64,000 nucleotides of DNA from the NCBI GenBank assembly GCA_013397455.1, contig VYZB01000292.1, positions 783,533 to 847,532 of the forward strand, written 5' to 3'. Source of the DNA: Crotophaga sulcirostris (Eukaryota; Chordata; Aves; Cuculiformes; Crotophagidae). Each line of letters opens with the position of its first letter. Within the stretch, counting starts at the first letter, position 1. Shown here in pieces: positions 13,001 to 23,200 of the stretch. The translations under genes were made by a program, and so were the position numbers. The notes beneath the pieces are model-generated. The model was not told the origin of the DNA and ran no database searches. It saw only the letters and a program-made list of their open reading frames with translations.

Positions 13001-15001
13001 TCCAGTCTGAGGCTGAAATGCCAGCAGCTGAGGTTCTGCAGTAAGAATGCCTTAATGAGGGCCAGTTGTTCCTTGGAAGAGCCATCCACAACAGACAGGC
13101 AAAGCAGCATCCAATACTGTGATACGCAGAATAAGTTCTTAATATCAAATATACCCAGTTCATCTGTAATGAGGAGCTTTCCCTGCACAGAGTTCCTGCA
13201 CTGGTTACTCAGCTGACTGCTGTTTCCCGAACTGAACTTCACCTTCCACAGGATTGGCTGCTCATGCTCTTGCACTTGGAGGAGATTCCGATCTCTCACT
13301 GTCCGTTCTTCCTGCAAGGAAAGACAGCAATGCAAACAAACATACAAGTTCTTTCTGCCATTGCAGTCATGGAATCATAGAATGGTTTGGGTTGGAAGGA
13401 AAATTAAAGACCTTAAAACTAGTTCCAACCCCTCTGCCATGGGCAGGGACACCTCCCACTGGATCAGGGGGCTCAAAGCCCCATCCAACCTGGCCTTGAA
13501 CACCTCTAGGGATGAGGCAGCCACAGCTTCCCTGGGCAACCTGGGCCAGGGTCTCCCCACCCTCGCAGCAAAACATTTCTTCCTCAGATCTCATCAATCT
13601 CCCCAAACATTTCTTCCTAAGATTTTATTTCAATCTCCCCTCTTTCAGCTTCAAGCTGTTCCTCCTCATCGTATCCCTGCCCTCCCTGACCTGCCCCTCC
13701 CCAGCTTTCCTACAGCCCCTTTCAGTACTGGGAGGCTGCTCTAAGCTCTCCCTGGAGCCTTCTCTTCTCCAGGCTGAACAACCCCAACTCTCTCAGTCTG
13801 TCCTCATATAGGAGGTGCTCCAGCCCTTGGATCATCTCCGCGGCCTCCTCTGGACTCGCTCCAACAGCTCCATGCCCTTCCTGTGCTGAGGACTCCAGAA
13901 CACAGGGCTCCACGTGGGGTCTCACCAGAGCAGAGCAGGGGGTAGAATCCCCTCCCTCACCCTGCTGGTCCCACTGCTTTGGATGCACATACTTTCACCA
14001 CAATTAAAAATGCCCGGTAGTTGTAAACTCGAGTGTCAAAGGAGTAAGCAAGGCATGACCTGCAGTAACTTAAGCAACATAATCCAGTAAAACAGGTGTA
14101 GGCAAGTTCACCACCAGCTTAGCTATCACAGCAGGACTTGATCATTACAACCACATAAGGATCATGGATTATGTTAAATGACCACAGGCACAGATATTTC
14201 TCCTTTGTAGGTCCTTTGCTCAGGGAATTGCAGTCCACAAGGAACGCTAGAGCAGAAGGACCGAGCACTATTCCTGTCAAATACAGAACCAGAGATGGCA
14301 TTTTAAACTCCTGAATGTATTTATGAAATGAGGATGTACCCCACCTGAAGTATTGTGCCCAGTTCTGGAATCCCCAACATAAGGACATGGAACTGTTGGA
14401 AAGGGTCCTGAGGAGGCCATGAAGATGACCAAAGGGCTGGAGCCCCTCTGCTATGAGGACAGGCTGAGAGAGTTAGGGTTGTTCAGCCTGGAGAAGAGAA
14501 GGCTGCGGGGAGACATTAGAGCAGCCTCCAGTACCGAAAGGGGCTCCAGGAAAGCTGGGGAGGGGCTTTTTCCAAGGGCCTGGAGTGACAGGATGAGGGG
14601 GAACCGCTTTAAACTGGAACGGGGAAGATTTAGATTGGACATTAGGAAGAAATTCTTCACGATGACGGTGGGGAGGCCCTGGCACAGGTTGCCCAGGGAA
14701 GTCGTGGAGGTGTCCAAGGCCAGGTTGGATGGGGTTTGAGCCCCCTGATCCAGAGGGAGGTGTCCCTGCCCATGGCAGGGGGTGGGACTGGATGGGCTTT
14801 AACCGAACCCAACCCGTTCCACGGTTCTTACGGCAACACCCGCAAGAGTTCGGAGACCCAGCGGGGCCCCGGCCGGGCGGCACTGACCTGCCTGAGGGTG
14901 CTGCTGAGGAAGTAGACGAGGGAAAGCCCGAAGACGACGCCAAGCACCCACCGCTTCCTGAGCAGCCGCCGCCACAGCACGGCTCCGCAGCAGGGCACCA
15001 T
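9982..15001 (-). CDS. SPRING1: SPRING1 (C12orf49), SREBF pathway regulator in Golgi, complete
   Basis: Five coding exons (14,888-15,001; 13,155-13,311; 11,683-11,834; 11,060-11,173; 9,982-10,065) join in frame to 206 codons, against 205 in human by my recollection. SPRING1 is a single-pass Golgi protein that binds and activates site-1 protease (MBTPS1) and supports SCAP/SREBP processing; that is family knowledge. Visible here are a basic stretch RRLLRKR at residues 11-17, a membrane anchor at about 18-34, an RNLL motif at 46-49 that fits the site-1 protease consensus, an N-glycosylation sequon NSS at 68-70, and a cysteine-rich luminal region from about residue 94 to 137 with further cysteines at 170, 173 and 195. 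The ATG at 14,999-15,001 is followed directly by the anchor, as in the family. All introns are GT/AG. Compared with the human protein as I remember it, YCCDGC reads YSCESC here (residues 115-120), one cysteine fewer. Confidence 0.96.
11060..11173 (-). CDS. SPRING1: SPRING1 coding exon 4 (residues 142-179)
   Basis: It encodes [20 protein letters not shown] and on to [10 protein letters not shown], 38 codons in phase 0. The acceptor is GCTTTAG and the donor GTAAGAC. Confidence 0.95.
11683..11834 (-). CDS. SPRING1: SPRING1 coding exon 3 (cysteine-rich, residues 91-141)
   Basis: Its first two bases complete the split glycine codon. Ten cysteines occur in 50 residues, including the pairs GCC, GCC and SCC, typical of the family's luminal domain. 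The exon ends CCLQPSK before the donor GTGCG. Confidence 0.95.
12190..12291. repeat. Exact 49-base tandem duplication in SPRING1 intron 2
   Basis: Bases 12,190-12,238 and 12,243-12,291 are identical, separated by four bases (period 53). The identity suggests a recent duplication or an assembly artefact. Confidence 0.95.
13155..13311 (-). CDS. SPRING1: SPRING1 coding exon 2 (residues 39 to first base of 91)
   Basis: The acceptor is CCTTGCAG. The exon begins [11 protein letters not shown] and ends ITDEL plus one base of a glycine codon. The donor GTATATTTG is the weakest of the gene; reading through it adds frame until a stop, so retention is conceivable. The exon contains the possible site-1 protease site and the NSS sequon. 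Confidence 0.95.
13368..13990 (-). repeat. CR1 LINE 3' region, minus orientation, in SPRING1 intron 1
   Basis: Starts at the reversed terminal repeat (ATCATAGAATGG) and runs through the usual CR1 3' landmarks read in reverse, including CTGAACAACCCCAACTCTCTCAG. About 620 bases long. The open frames over it come from the element. Confidence 0.9.
14340..14828 (+). repeat. CR1 LINE 3' region, plus orientation, next to SPRING1 exon 1
   Basis: It begins near CACCTGAAGTATTGTGCCC and passes through the GAGGACAGGCTGAGAGAG and GCCTGGAGAAGAGAAGG landmarks. It ends in a decayed terminus at CCACGGTTCTTACGG. It stops about 60 bases from the exon 1 donor (14,887) and lies opposite in orientation to the CR1 at 13,368-13,990, so the intron 1 transcript carries an inverted CR1 pair. 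Confidence 0.9.
14888..15001 (-). CDS. SPRING1: SPRING1 coding exon 1 (residues 1-38)
   Basis: It carries the ATG, the basic juxtamembrane stretch and the whole membrane anchor ([15 protein letters not shown]). It ends CAG before the donor GTCAGTG, phase 0. The 5' untranslated region continues into the CpG island and the N gap. Confidence 0.95.
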
Positions 15002-15040
15002 GGCGGGGGCTCCCTCATCCCCAGAGAGGGCGGGGGGGGC

Positions 15041-15197
15041 NNNNNNNNNNNNNNNNNNNNNNNNNNNNNNNNNNNNNNNNNNNNNNNNNNNNNNNNNNNN
15101 NNNNNNNNNNNNNNNNNNNNNNNNNNNNNNNNNNNNNNNNNNNNNNNNNNNNNNNNNNNNNNNNNNNNNNNNNNNNNNNNNNNNNNNNNNNNNNNNN
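15041..15197. other. Assembly gap of 157 N
   Basis: The run of N interrupts the CpG island just 5' of the SPRING1 ATG, following a run of G. The missing bases probably hold the SPRING1 5' UTR and possibly the RNFT2 first exon. Open frames running through it are meaningless. Confidence 1.
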
Positions 15198-15325
15198 GCG
15201 CGGGTAGGTGTGGGCAGCGGGGGCGGGAACGGGCTCCCTGCTTCTTGCGGGAATCTCCTTCTGCACTGGGAAATAAAGCCTCGCTCTGCTTGTGTCCGCA
15301 TATGCGTGTGTTTATAACAGTGCTT

Positions 15326-16005
15326 GTAGATAATCTATATCGATATAACAAATAATCTATATCTAGATATCTATCCATATCTATATATCGATATCTATAT
15401 CAATATAAGAGATAACCTATATCTAGATACCTATCCGTATCTGTATATCGATATCTATATCAATATAAGAGATAACCTATATCTTAGATACCTATCCATA
15501 TCTATATATCGATATCTGTATCAATATAAGAGATAACCTATATCTAGGTACCTATCCATATCTATATAAATATAAGAGATAATCTATAACTAGATTCCTA
15601 TCCATATCTATATATCGATATCTGTATCAATATAAGAGATAACCTATATCTATTTATCTATATCTATGTCTGTATCTATATATATAGGTATATACCTACA
15701 TATCTATAGGTACAGATCTAGATATCTATATCTATGTAAGAGATAATCTATATCTATTTATCTGTATCTATACCTATAGATATATACCTGTATATCTATA
15801 GGTACAGGTCTAGATATCTATATCGATATAAGAGATAATCTATATATCAATATAAGAGATAATCTATGTATCAATATAAGAGATAATCTGTATCTATTTA
15901 TCCATATCTGTATCTATATCTATAGCTATATACACATATATCTATAGCTATATATCTAGATATCTGTATTGATACAAGAGACATCTATATCTATATTGAT
16001 ATAAT

Positions 16006-16051
<46 letters not shown>

Positions 16052-16268
16052 TCTATATCTAGAAGATATCTAGATATCATCTGCAAGCTAAACAAGCCCA
16101 ACTCTCTCAGCCAGTCCTTGTACAGAAGGTGGTCCAGCCCTCAGATCGTGTATCTTTGTGTCTATATCTAGATATCTATATTGATATAAGAGATAATCTG
16201 TATCGATAAAAGATATAATCTAAATCTGTAGAGATATCTATAGAGATAATCTGTATCTATATAGATAG
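15326..16268. repeat. A/T-rich tandem array with about 60-base period
   Basis: The first 200 bases or more are near-identical units of 60-61 bases. Each unit carries atctagatacctatcc, a tatatcgatatct core and a caatataagagataacct end. Further right the units shorten and degrade into ATAGATATCTATATCTA words. An uninterrupted (TAGA)n run lies at 16,005-16,050. A CR1 scrap interrupts the array at about 16,083-16,155. The array starts within about 130 bases of the N gap and lies in RNFT2 5' or first-intron territory. Confidence 0.95.
16083..16155 (-). repeat. Short CR1 fragment inside the tandem array
   Basis: Contains AACAAGCCCAACTCTCTCAG and GGTGGTCCAGCCCTCAGATC, which are internal CR1 3' landmarks in reverse orientation. 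Both ends merge into the tandem repeat, and the normal CR1 3' terminus is absent. Confidence 0.8.
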
Positions 16269-16282
16269 AGGTAGGTGATTGT

Positions 16283-16826
16283 CAAAAGAGGGGAATCTCC
16301 CCCTCTACTGTGCTCTCGTGAGACTGCACCCAGAGTCCTGTGTCCATTTATGGAATCCCAAATCTAAGAAAGATATTAAACTGTTGGAACGGGTCCAGAG
16401 GAAGGCTATGAAGGTGGTCCGAAGGCTGGAGCACCTCTGCTATGAGGACAGGTTGAGAGTGTTTGGGTTGTTCAGCCTGGAGAAGAGAAGTCTCTGGTGA
16501 GACCTTAGAGCATTCCAGTACTGAAAGCGGCTCCAGGAAAGCTGGGGAGGGGCTTTTTACAAGGGCCTGTAGTGATAGGATGAGGGGGAACGACTTTAAA
16601 CTGGAAGGGGGAAGATTTAAACTAGACATTAGGAGGACATTCTTCGCAATGAGGTTAGTGAGGCACTGGCCCAGGTTGCCCCATCCCTGGAGGTGTTCAA
16701 GGCCAGGGTGGGTGGGGTCTTGAGCAGTGTGGTCCAGTGGAAGGTGTCCCTGCCCATGGCAGGGGGGATGGAACTGGATAAGCTTTAAGGTTCCTTGCAA
16801 CCCAAATCATTCTATGATTCTATATA
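16283..16826 (+). repeat. CR1 LINE 3' region, plus orientation
   Basis: Runs from CTACTGTGCTCTCGTGAGAC to the terminal CATTCTATGATTCTAT repeat. About 545 bases long and closely similar in layout to the copy at 14,340-14,828. Open frames within it are remnants or chance. Confidence 0.9.
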
Positions 16827-16829
16827 GAT

Positions 16830-17150
16830 ACAGAGTCAAAGGTCTTTTCCAACCAAGCAATTCTATAATTCTATCTCCCAAGTGACAGGTGATAGGATGA
16901 GAGAAAATGGCTTCAAGTTGCACCAGGGGAGGTTCAGATTAGACACCAGGAAAAATTTCTTCATAGAAAGGGTTCTCAGGCACTGTCAGAGGCTGCCCAG
17001 GGAGGTGGTTGAGTCTCCATCACTGGAGGTATTTAAAAGACGGGAAGATGAGGTGCTCAGGGATGTGGAGTAGTAGTGGAGAGGGACTGTTGGACTCTAT
17101 GGTTTCAAAGGTCTTTTCCAACCAAGCGATTCTACGATTCTCTGATTCTA
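16830..17150 (+). repeat. Second CR1 subfamily copy with a duplicated 3' end
   Basis: A 3'-end scrap at about 16,830-16,875 (AAAGGTCTTTTCCAACCAAG) is followed by a longer copy at about 16,880-17,150. The longer copy ends with the same words plus ATTCTACGATTCTCTGATTCT. The wording (ACAGGTGATAGGATGAGAG, GGTATTTAAAAGACGGGAAG) differs from the neighbouring copies, so this is another CR1 subfamily. Confidence 0.85.
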
Positions 17151-17159
17151 TATCTCTGG

Positions 17160-17252
17160 CTATATGTACATGTGTATGTCAATACATTTCTGTATGCACG
17201 TGTGTGTGTGTGTGTGTGTGTACACGTATACACACCTGTGTGTGTGTACACA
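17160..17252. repeat. TG/CA-rich microsatellite
   Basis: An uninterrupted (TG)n at 17,200-17,221 is flanked by imperfect TG and AC words, including TACACGTATACAC. Confidence 0.9.
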
Positions 17253-17259
17253 GCCCAGC

Positions 17260-20130
17260 CTGCACAGGGAGCAGGCCTGTGGGCACCAATCCCAATGAAA
17301 AATGGCATCGTTGAAGCATGCATGCATGCAGGGATTGAAGGTTCCCGCCTTCCCTGTCTTTCCCAAGGGATGGAGAGGTGACACTGAGCTATGGTGAAAA
17401 TTACTCTGTATGTGTGTTTACAGATGCGCCTGTTTGAACGCTGGTCCAGGTGCTTCACAGTCATCCAACTTGAAGGACTTGTGATGAGTTTGAAATTTGG
17501 ACCATCATGTATTACCTAAGGGACTCTGTGTATGAGATGTCTGCACCCTCTTGAACTTCCCTCTCTCATACCGCGACACCTTTGGTTAAACCTGTTATTC
17601 AGGTACTGCTAAAAACGTGCTGCAAGATGAAAACCCCTACTCTGGAAAAGGCAGGACCAAGCAGTATTGAAGCTGAGTGCATTTTAGAATAAAATCCGTT
17701 TAAATTCTATCTGATCTTTATTCTGTAGGACTGGGCAGACAGATGATGGAGTCTCATGAAGTTCTGCATCTTCAGTTCTTACCATTCGTGTCACTGTCCC
17801 CTTGATGGCTGATGCCAAAAGAAGAAGTGTCCCCTATAGTGCTGCATTTCCTTTTGGAAAGTGATTTCACCCCAAATTACGATCTAGTAGACTTCTAATG
17901 GTCTAGAAGAGAGTTAAGGATTTTCCACGTTTCAAAGTTGTCTCCACACTGACAGATAACAACTTGGGAGATCTTGTCCATGGGAGGATGGACAGACTTC
18001 TTCACAAGCATTGATCCCAAAGCTGTTCACAGGCAGTACAGCTCTGCCTGCATGGGCCAGCCTTTCTTGGCTTTTTCATCATATCTTTATTACTGTTTTG
18101 GTTAAAAAGAGGATAATATTGTCTATTAATTCAACAGAGGTACTGTCAGGTTAGGATTAAATAACGTTTACTGCAGGGAAAGCATAAGATTCCTTGGATT
18201 GCTAAGTGTTGTTACTACAAATGCAGCTTTAGAAGATCTTTAATATGTATTTTTTACTGTATAAACTTACAGATCCCTTTAAACTGAATTTTGGCCCTGA
18301 AAACACAGCAAAAGTTGAAATGTAAGAAATTTAAAAATTGCTGGGATTTACAAGATCAAAATTTATAGTTAAGAGAGCGTCGGTATCTTAAGGTGTCAGA
18401 AAACTTTGGTTAGAATGAGATTTCTGGTATTCACAATGGCTTCCTGCATCCTCTCCATAAAATGTGTTAAAAGCTGTGTTTTTCCTGCCATATGTGATTA
18501 TGCCCAATTTGGTTTCCATAGATATGTGTGTATTTAGGGTAACTGTCATAGGGCTGTCCAGAGTTGGCATCTCCTATAAGAACCTCAATGGGATTCTTCA
18601 AGACTGGATGTTACAAACCGAGTCTTTTTTTTTTTTTTTTGAAATGTTAGCCTTTCTTTTCTCTTCCTTTCACATATTCAGTAGTTACTTGTGTCATTTA
18701 ATTGAAATACTCTTCCTTCATTCACTGTTTTGTAACTTATCTTGAAGGCTGAGCAAACTCCTTGTACTTTTACTGCAGGTGCATGTGGTAAACACAACTG
18801 TCTGTTTATCCACTGTGAACGGTGCAATTTCAGCTTTATTAAGCGATAAAACTTGAATTTAATGCAATTTTGCATGGGTTAATGGGTCACTGAAAGTAAA
18901 GAATATGAATGAATAGGTGAAAATATAGGCAGGGGGAAAAAAGTATTCCAGATTGGCTACTTCTCAGCTTCCATGCCTCTGTTTATGGACATCTAGGAAA
19001 TGTTCTCAGAGTCATTGTGCCTTTACAGAATACAGATATAGGGGTAAACATTTATTTACGTATATTCATGCTATTTGAAATGTTATAAGTAATTTTATAA
19101 CTTTTGATATTCAGGAGTATTTAGAGCTGTTACATTTTATTCAGCAGCTACCGTAGTCTGAGGCTAAGTAGGATCAGACTTCAGTATTTAGAGGATGTCA
19201 CTCTAAATCTTCTATGGAACCTGTGGAACCTGAAAAAATTGCTTGCAAAAATCACCCATTCCTTGGGTTTTATATAAAGAATATAACATTAGTGCCAGGT
19301 ACTCTGTGCTGTGCCTTCATGATGATGATTCTGTGCTCTTCTTTGCTTTTGAATTAACTTTATTTTTAAAAGTTGTAATGTGTTTGGGGTTGCTCCCTTA
19401 AAATTAGGCACTTGAAAGAAGAGATTAAAGTAACAAAATAAACAACTTCTTGTTCTAGAAGGAATTCCCAAAGTTAATACAATTTCAATGCCTTTTCATT
19501 TCCAGTTCCATACTTTATTTATGCTGGCAATTCCAAAATGTGTGGAGCAGGAACATGTCATCTTTTACATATGTGCATATTATTTATGACCATTGTGCAG
19601 AGTTTGCTAATGGCATTTTCATGGTTTAAAAGGAATGGGTTGCTTTTTTTAAAAGAATGTTGTCGTGACCTGATTGTATTTTTGCACAAAAAAAATTGTA
19701 TACATTTTCTTTTTTTCCTCTCAGTTTTGCTTTACAAAGCAAGTTTCTCCAGGAGAGGAAGAAGGGATTTCATTTCCAGAGAGCTTTTGTCGATTTGCTT
19801 GTCACATCAAGAGCTGCTCTGTTAGTGGTCCTCAAGTTCCTCATCAGAAGATGTCATCACAGAGCTGTATGCTCCTCATAACTGCCACACGCTGCGGAGG
19901 AGGATCTGACTAGTTCCTGCCCTGCATGGAGACCGGTGTACGTCTGCTTCCATTTTCCAGTTGAAAGTGGTTTCTTTGCAAGTGTACCAAGAAACAAATG
20001 CAAACTCGAGCTGCTCTTTCAGAGAAGCAAATGGTTCACACCAGCCATGTCACCAGCTGAGTGGCTGTCACAGCCCTCAGACTCTGTGGGACATCGTTAG
20101 TAGTCACGCTAGAACTGTTGACCTGCAACG
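17260..20130. other. RNFT2 first-intron or 5' region, no exon recognised
   Basis: I searched this stretch for a short coding exon ending in CAG before GT that could supply the expected RNFT2 N-terminus and found none. A T-run of 17 lies near 18,626. No other gene or repeat family was recognised. Confidence 0.5.
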
Positions 20131-20157
20131 TTGATGTTGAGCGTGTTGTGTTTTAAG

Positions 20158-20216
20158 GTTTTGAGGAAAATGCAGAGACGGCATAGCAGCAACACTGACA
20201 ACATTCCTCCTGAAAG
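20158..20216 (+). CDS. RNFT2: RNFT2 coding exon encoding VLRKMQRRHSSN to PPER
   Basis: A T-rich tract ending TTTTAAG is the likely acceptor and the donor follows GAAAG (GTAAATC). An in-frame ATG at 20,134 lies upstream, with a stop just before it at 20,119. Using it would give twelve extra residues with little likeness to the human start, so I prefer splicing at 20,158 or initiation at 20,170. Confidence 0.85.
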
Positions 20217-23200
20217 GTAAATCTTTCTCCTTCTTTTTGTCCTCCAGTTTCCTCATGTTCTGATTTAAGTGTATGGTGTGTTTTAGAAGACAAAAGCTCA
20301 AAACTGAAAGAGGCATATGCGTCCTATACCTGTAGCATGGACAGGCTTTCTGCTACACGTTAGAGTTTAGAGGCAAATTTACTTTTCACCTTTATATCAG
20401 TTACTGACTGCTACCAACTACAGGTTTCAGGTTTCACAATCCAGTATGGCACATATGGACACAGTTGGCTTATCACATGCACGACGTTTTGGACCTCCAG
20501 AAGAGCAATTCATGGCACAGTCCTGTGGGGATCCTGAGCGCTGTCAGTCTGAACAGATTGAGCTATATGAACAGAGGCTGTTTATACTCTTATTAAGGTG
20601 TTTAAAAAGTCTGCTGGTCAGAGGCTCCTACCTACTATGACTTAATATTTTATAAAGATTTTGAGTAATTCTTTACAGCGTCCCAGTATGTGTATCTAGC
20701 TTTGTGTACGTGAATATTTAGAAGTAGAATACCTCTGATTCATTTCTGTAATTATACCATCAGCAAGGGAGGCTTGCCACTGTTGTTGTTTTTCTGGCAC
20801 TAAGTATTCCCTTGTGCTTTCCCAGGGTTAGAGCTTGACTTTTTTTTTTTTCTAAAGAAGAAACTAATCTAATTACTCTAAGACAAAGATGGAACTAACA
20901 AATCTCATTTCTCTAAGTAAGTGAAAGATCGTGATCACAAGCAGTCACTAAATATTTCATAGTGGTTTTGCAGGCAGAGGTGAAGCTTGATGTCGTGACC
21001 ACTTCTAGCATGGTACCATTCTTAATTTCAGGGGAAAAGAAATCCATCTTCAGCTTTTTCTGCGTGATGCTACCCAAGCCTCAGTGCAGTTTGTGGGTTT
21101 TCTATCAGCAGGCAAGCCTGGGGCTTGAGAGCTCCATAAGATGTTGTATGGGCACTTCATCTGTAACACAGAGCTCCCTGAGTCTGTAGAAACCTGTAAG
21201 GCACTTCAGGATCTGTTTGAATGGTTAAATATATTCAGGATAGGTGTCTGTTATTGAGTGCAAAAGAGAAGCAGAGTAGTATCATTTGGTTTTTATAAAC
21301 CTGTTTTTACTAGGTAAATACACATTGTCAGTAATATAGGCTGAAGGTTTTCTAACTGTAGCATGAAATGCTGTTGCCACTGGTCTTCACTTCTGTTAGC
21401 TTCAGCAGACTCAGAATTTCATCCTTCTTTATTTGTTTTTAAATGTTTTAAATATATCCCTGATTAATTCCTTCCTGCTGAAAGCATGGTCATATATCCC
21501 GGTAGTATTGTTCCAAACAATACTTTTGTCTTTATCTGTAACACTGAGTTTCACCCAGTTGGAGTTTATGTTCCGAGATGTAAATACTATCACATTATGT
21601 CCCTAACACTTGTGTGTACATCCCTGAATTTTAATGTTAGGTGTAAGATCCAAGATCTGTTTGATGAATATTTTGCCCCAAAAAGAGGTGTGCAACGCCT
21701 TGTTGACTTGATTCCTTGCTGGAGCCTGTGGAGATACATTTGGAATGGGGTGTATAAAAAGACTTATTTGGAGTTTACTTAGTGGGAAGGTGTGCCCAGT
21801 GAGCTTTGAAGGTATCTCCAGAGTGAGGTGAAAGGCAGTGCTCTGTGCCCTGTAAGATGCGTGGGGAGGCTTTTGAACCCATGGGAGAGGGAGGGTTAAG
21901 GGCCCCATATGTCCCTGCACGTGCTGTCTCAGCTACCTCTGAAGTTGGAGATCTCCAAGGATTAAAATCAAGAGAGACCAAAGCTCTGCAACATGCCTTA
22001 TTTGTGGGCTTTGCCTCTTGCTGGCTTTATTTATTCTTTACTCTCCTTTTACAAGTTACAGAGGTATTTGCTGCCTGCCAGACATTTACTGCCTGATGAT
22101 TGTTCTGTTTGTTACATGTATTGTTCCCTGTCATCTGGACTTCCCATGTATTCATTTCAGTGCCACAGAACTGAGTTCAGGGGCAGAAAAGAGTGTTTTC
22201 TTTTGGTATTAGGCCTATTGTCTTTTTCTTTTGGTATTAGGATAAAGACATTTAAGACTTTCTATTTGGAGCCTGGCTATAATCCAACCCACTCAGGAAA
22301 GAATCAGTGCCAGATCTAGTTCTGCCCAGTAATTTGGATATATCCATGTCCAGTTTGCTGAGAATATAAAAATAAAACAATTTCTCTTGACCCATGAACA
22401 CATCCTTCACTTACAATATTTGTTGCGTCAGGGATGCTGAAGCAGCTCTCAACTCTCTCTCTATGCCAGTTGACTCTCTCTCTTGTTTGTGTTATGCATC
22501 AATAGGCAAGTAGCAATCATCCCTAAATAAAGACAGAAGATTTTGAGGGCAGCTCATTTCTTTGGGTTTACTTGATTAATTTGTTTGCATGTAATGTGAC
22601 CTGTCTTGGTTGAGCTGTCTAAAGTTACATGGGAGTTGGTATGTATTTCTTTAAATATTAAAATCATTCTAGAAGATGATGAATTTGGTATTAGCTGTGT
22701 TATTTCTTTGGTTCCTCTGAAAGTGAAGGAGGTGTTTGGGATCTCAGTTCCTTAGATGAAGGAACTGGTGCATTTTGATAAGTCCTTTAGAAGTGCTCTG
22801 ATATTGTCTTAGGAGTCTGGTTACTGGCCTCTAGTTCTGTGACTTTCCAACAGCAAATACGGGGAAAATCATCTGTCATCTGAAGACCTACATATTCTGA
22901 CAGTGTGTGAGGAGCTCTTGAATGACTACAGTCAGGGCTGGGCTAAAAGACTGAGAAGTTCTGAGGCCCTCATTTTTCTTTAATCACTTTTCTCTGATCT
23001 CTGTCCACTGCAGAAACCGGAGCCAAACAGTCAGTTCTGAAACCAGCGTGGATGAAAGTGGAGTTTTTGAAAGTCTGAAGGCTGAAGCTTCCTCACCGCA
23101 GCAGCTGTTCTCAGGCCTGGCAGGTATCCCGTCGGGCACCATCACAGCCACGCCGTTCCAGGCAGGTTTGGTCCTGGGCTCTTCAGCAGGAGGTGGGGAA

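Larger units (their letters stand above)
14840..15300. promoter_or_regulatory. CpG island, probable shared SPRING1/RNFT2 promoter
   Basis: GC-rich sequence with many CpG dinucleotides covers SPRING1 exon 1 and both sides of the N gap. SPRING1 reads leftward from here and RNFT2 lies to the right on the plus strand. In human the two genes are head to head a few hundred bases apart (knowledge). Start sites cannot be placed because the core is missing from the assembly. Confidence 0.7.

Noticed and set aside
13361..13990. Several overlapping frames of 60-130 codons on both strands
   Set aside because: All lie in a non-coding CR1 3' region.
14473..15378. Open frames spanning the run of N
   Set aside because: They cross unknown bases, and the flanks are CR1 sequence and SPRING1 exon 1 in other frames.
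17424..17451. Possible RNFT2 first exon (MRLFERWS followed by AG and GT)
   Set aside because: It superficially resembles the expected MWLF start, but the splice phase does not fit the phase-0 acceptor at 20,158.
20134..20169. Upstream in-frame ATG giving MLSVLCFKVLRK before MQRR
   Set aside because: The length matches the human N-terminal extension, but only VLRK matches in sequence, and it is preceded by an AG. A splice acceptor explains this better, though initiation at 20,134 is not excluded.
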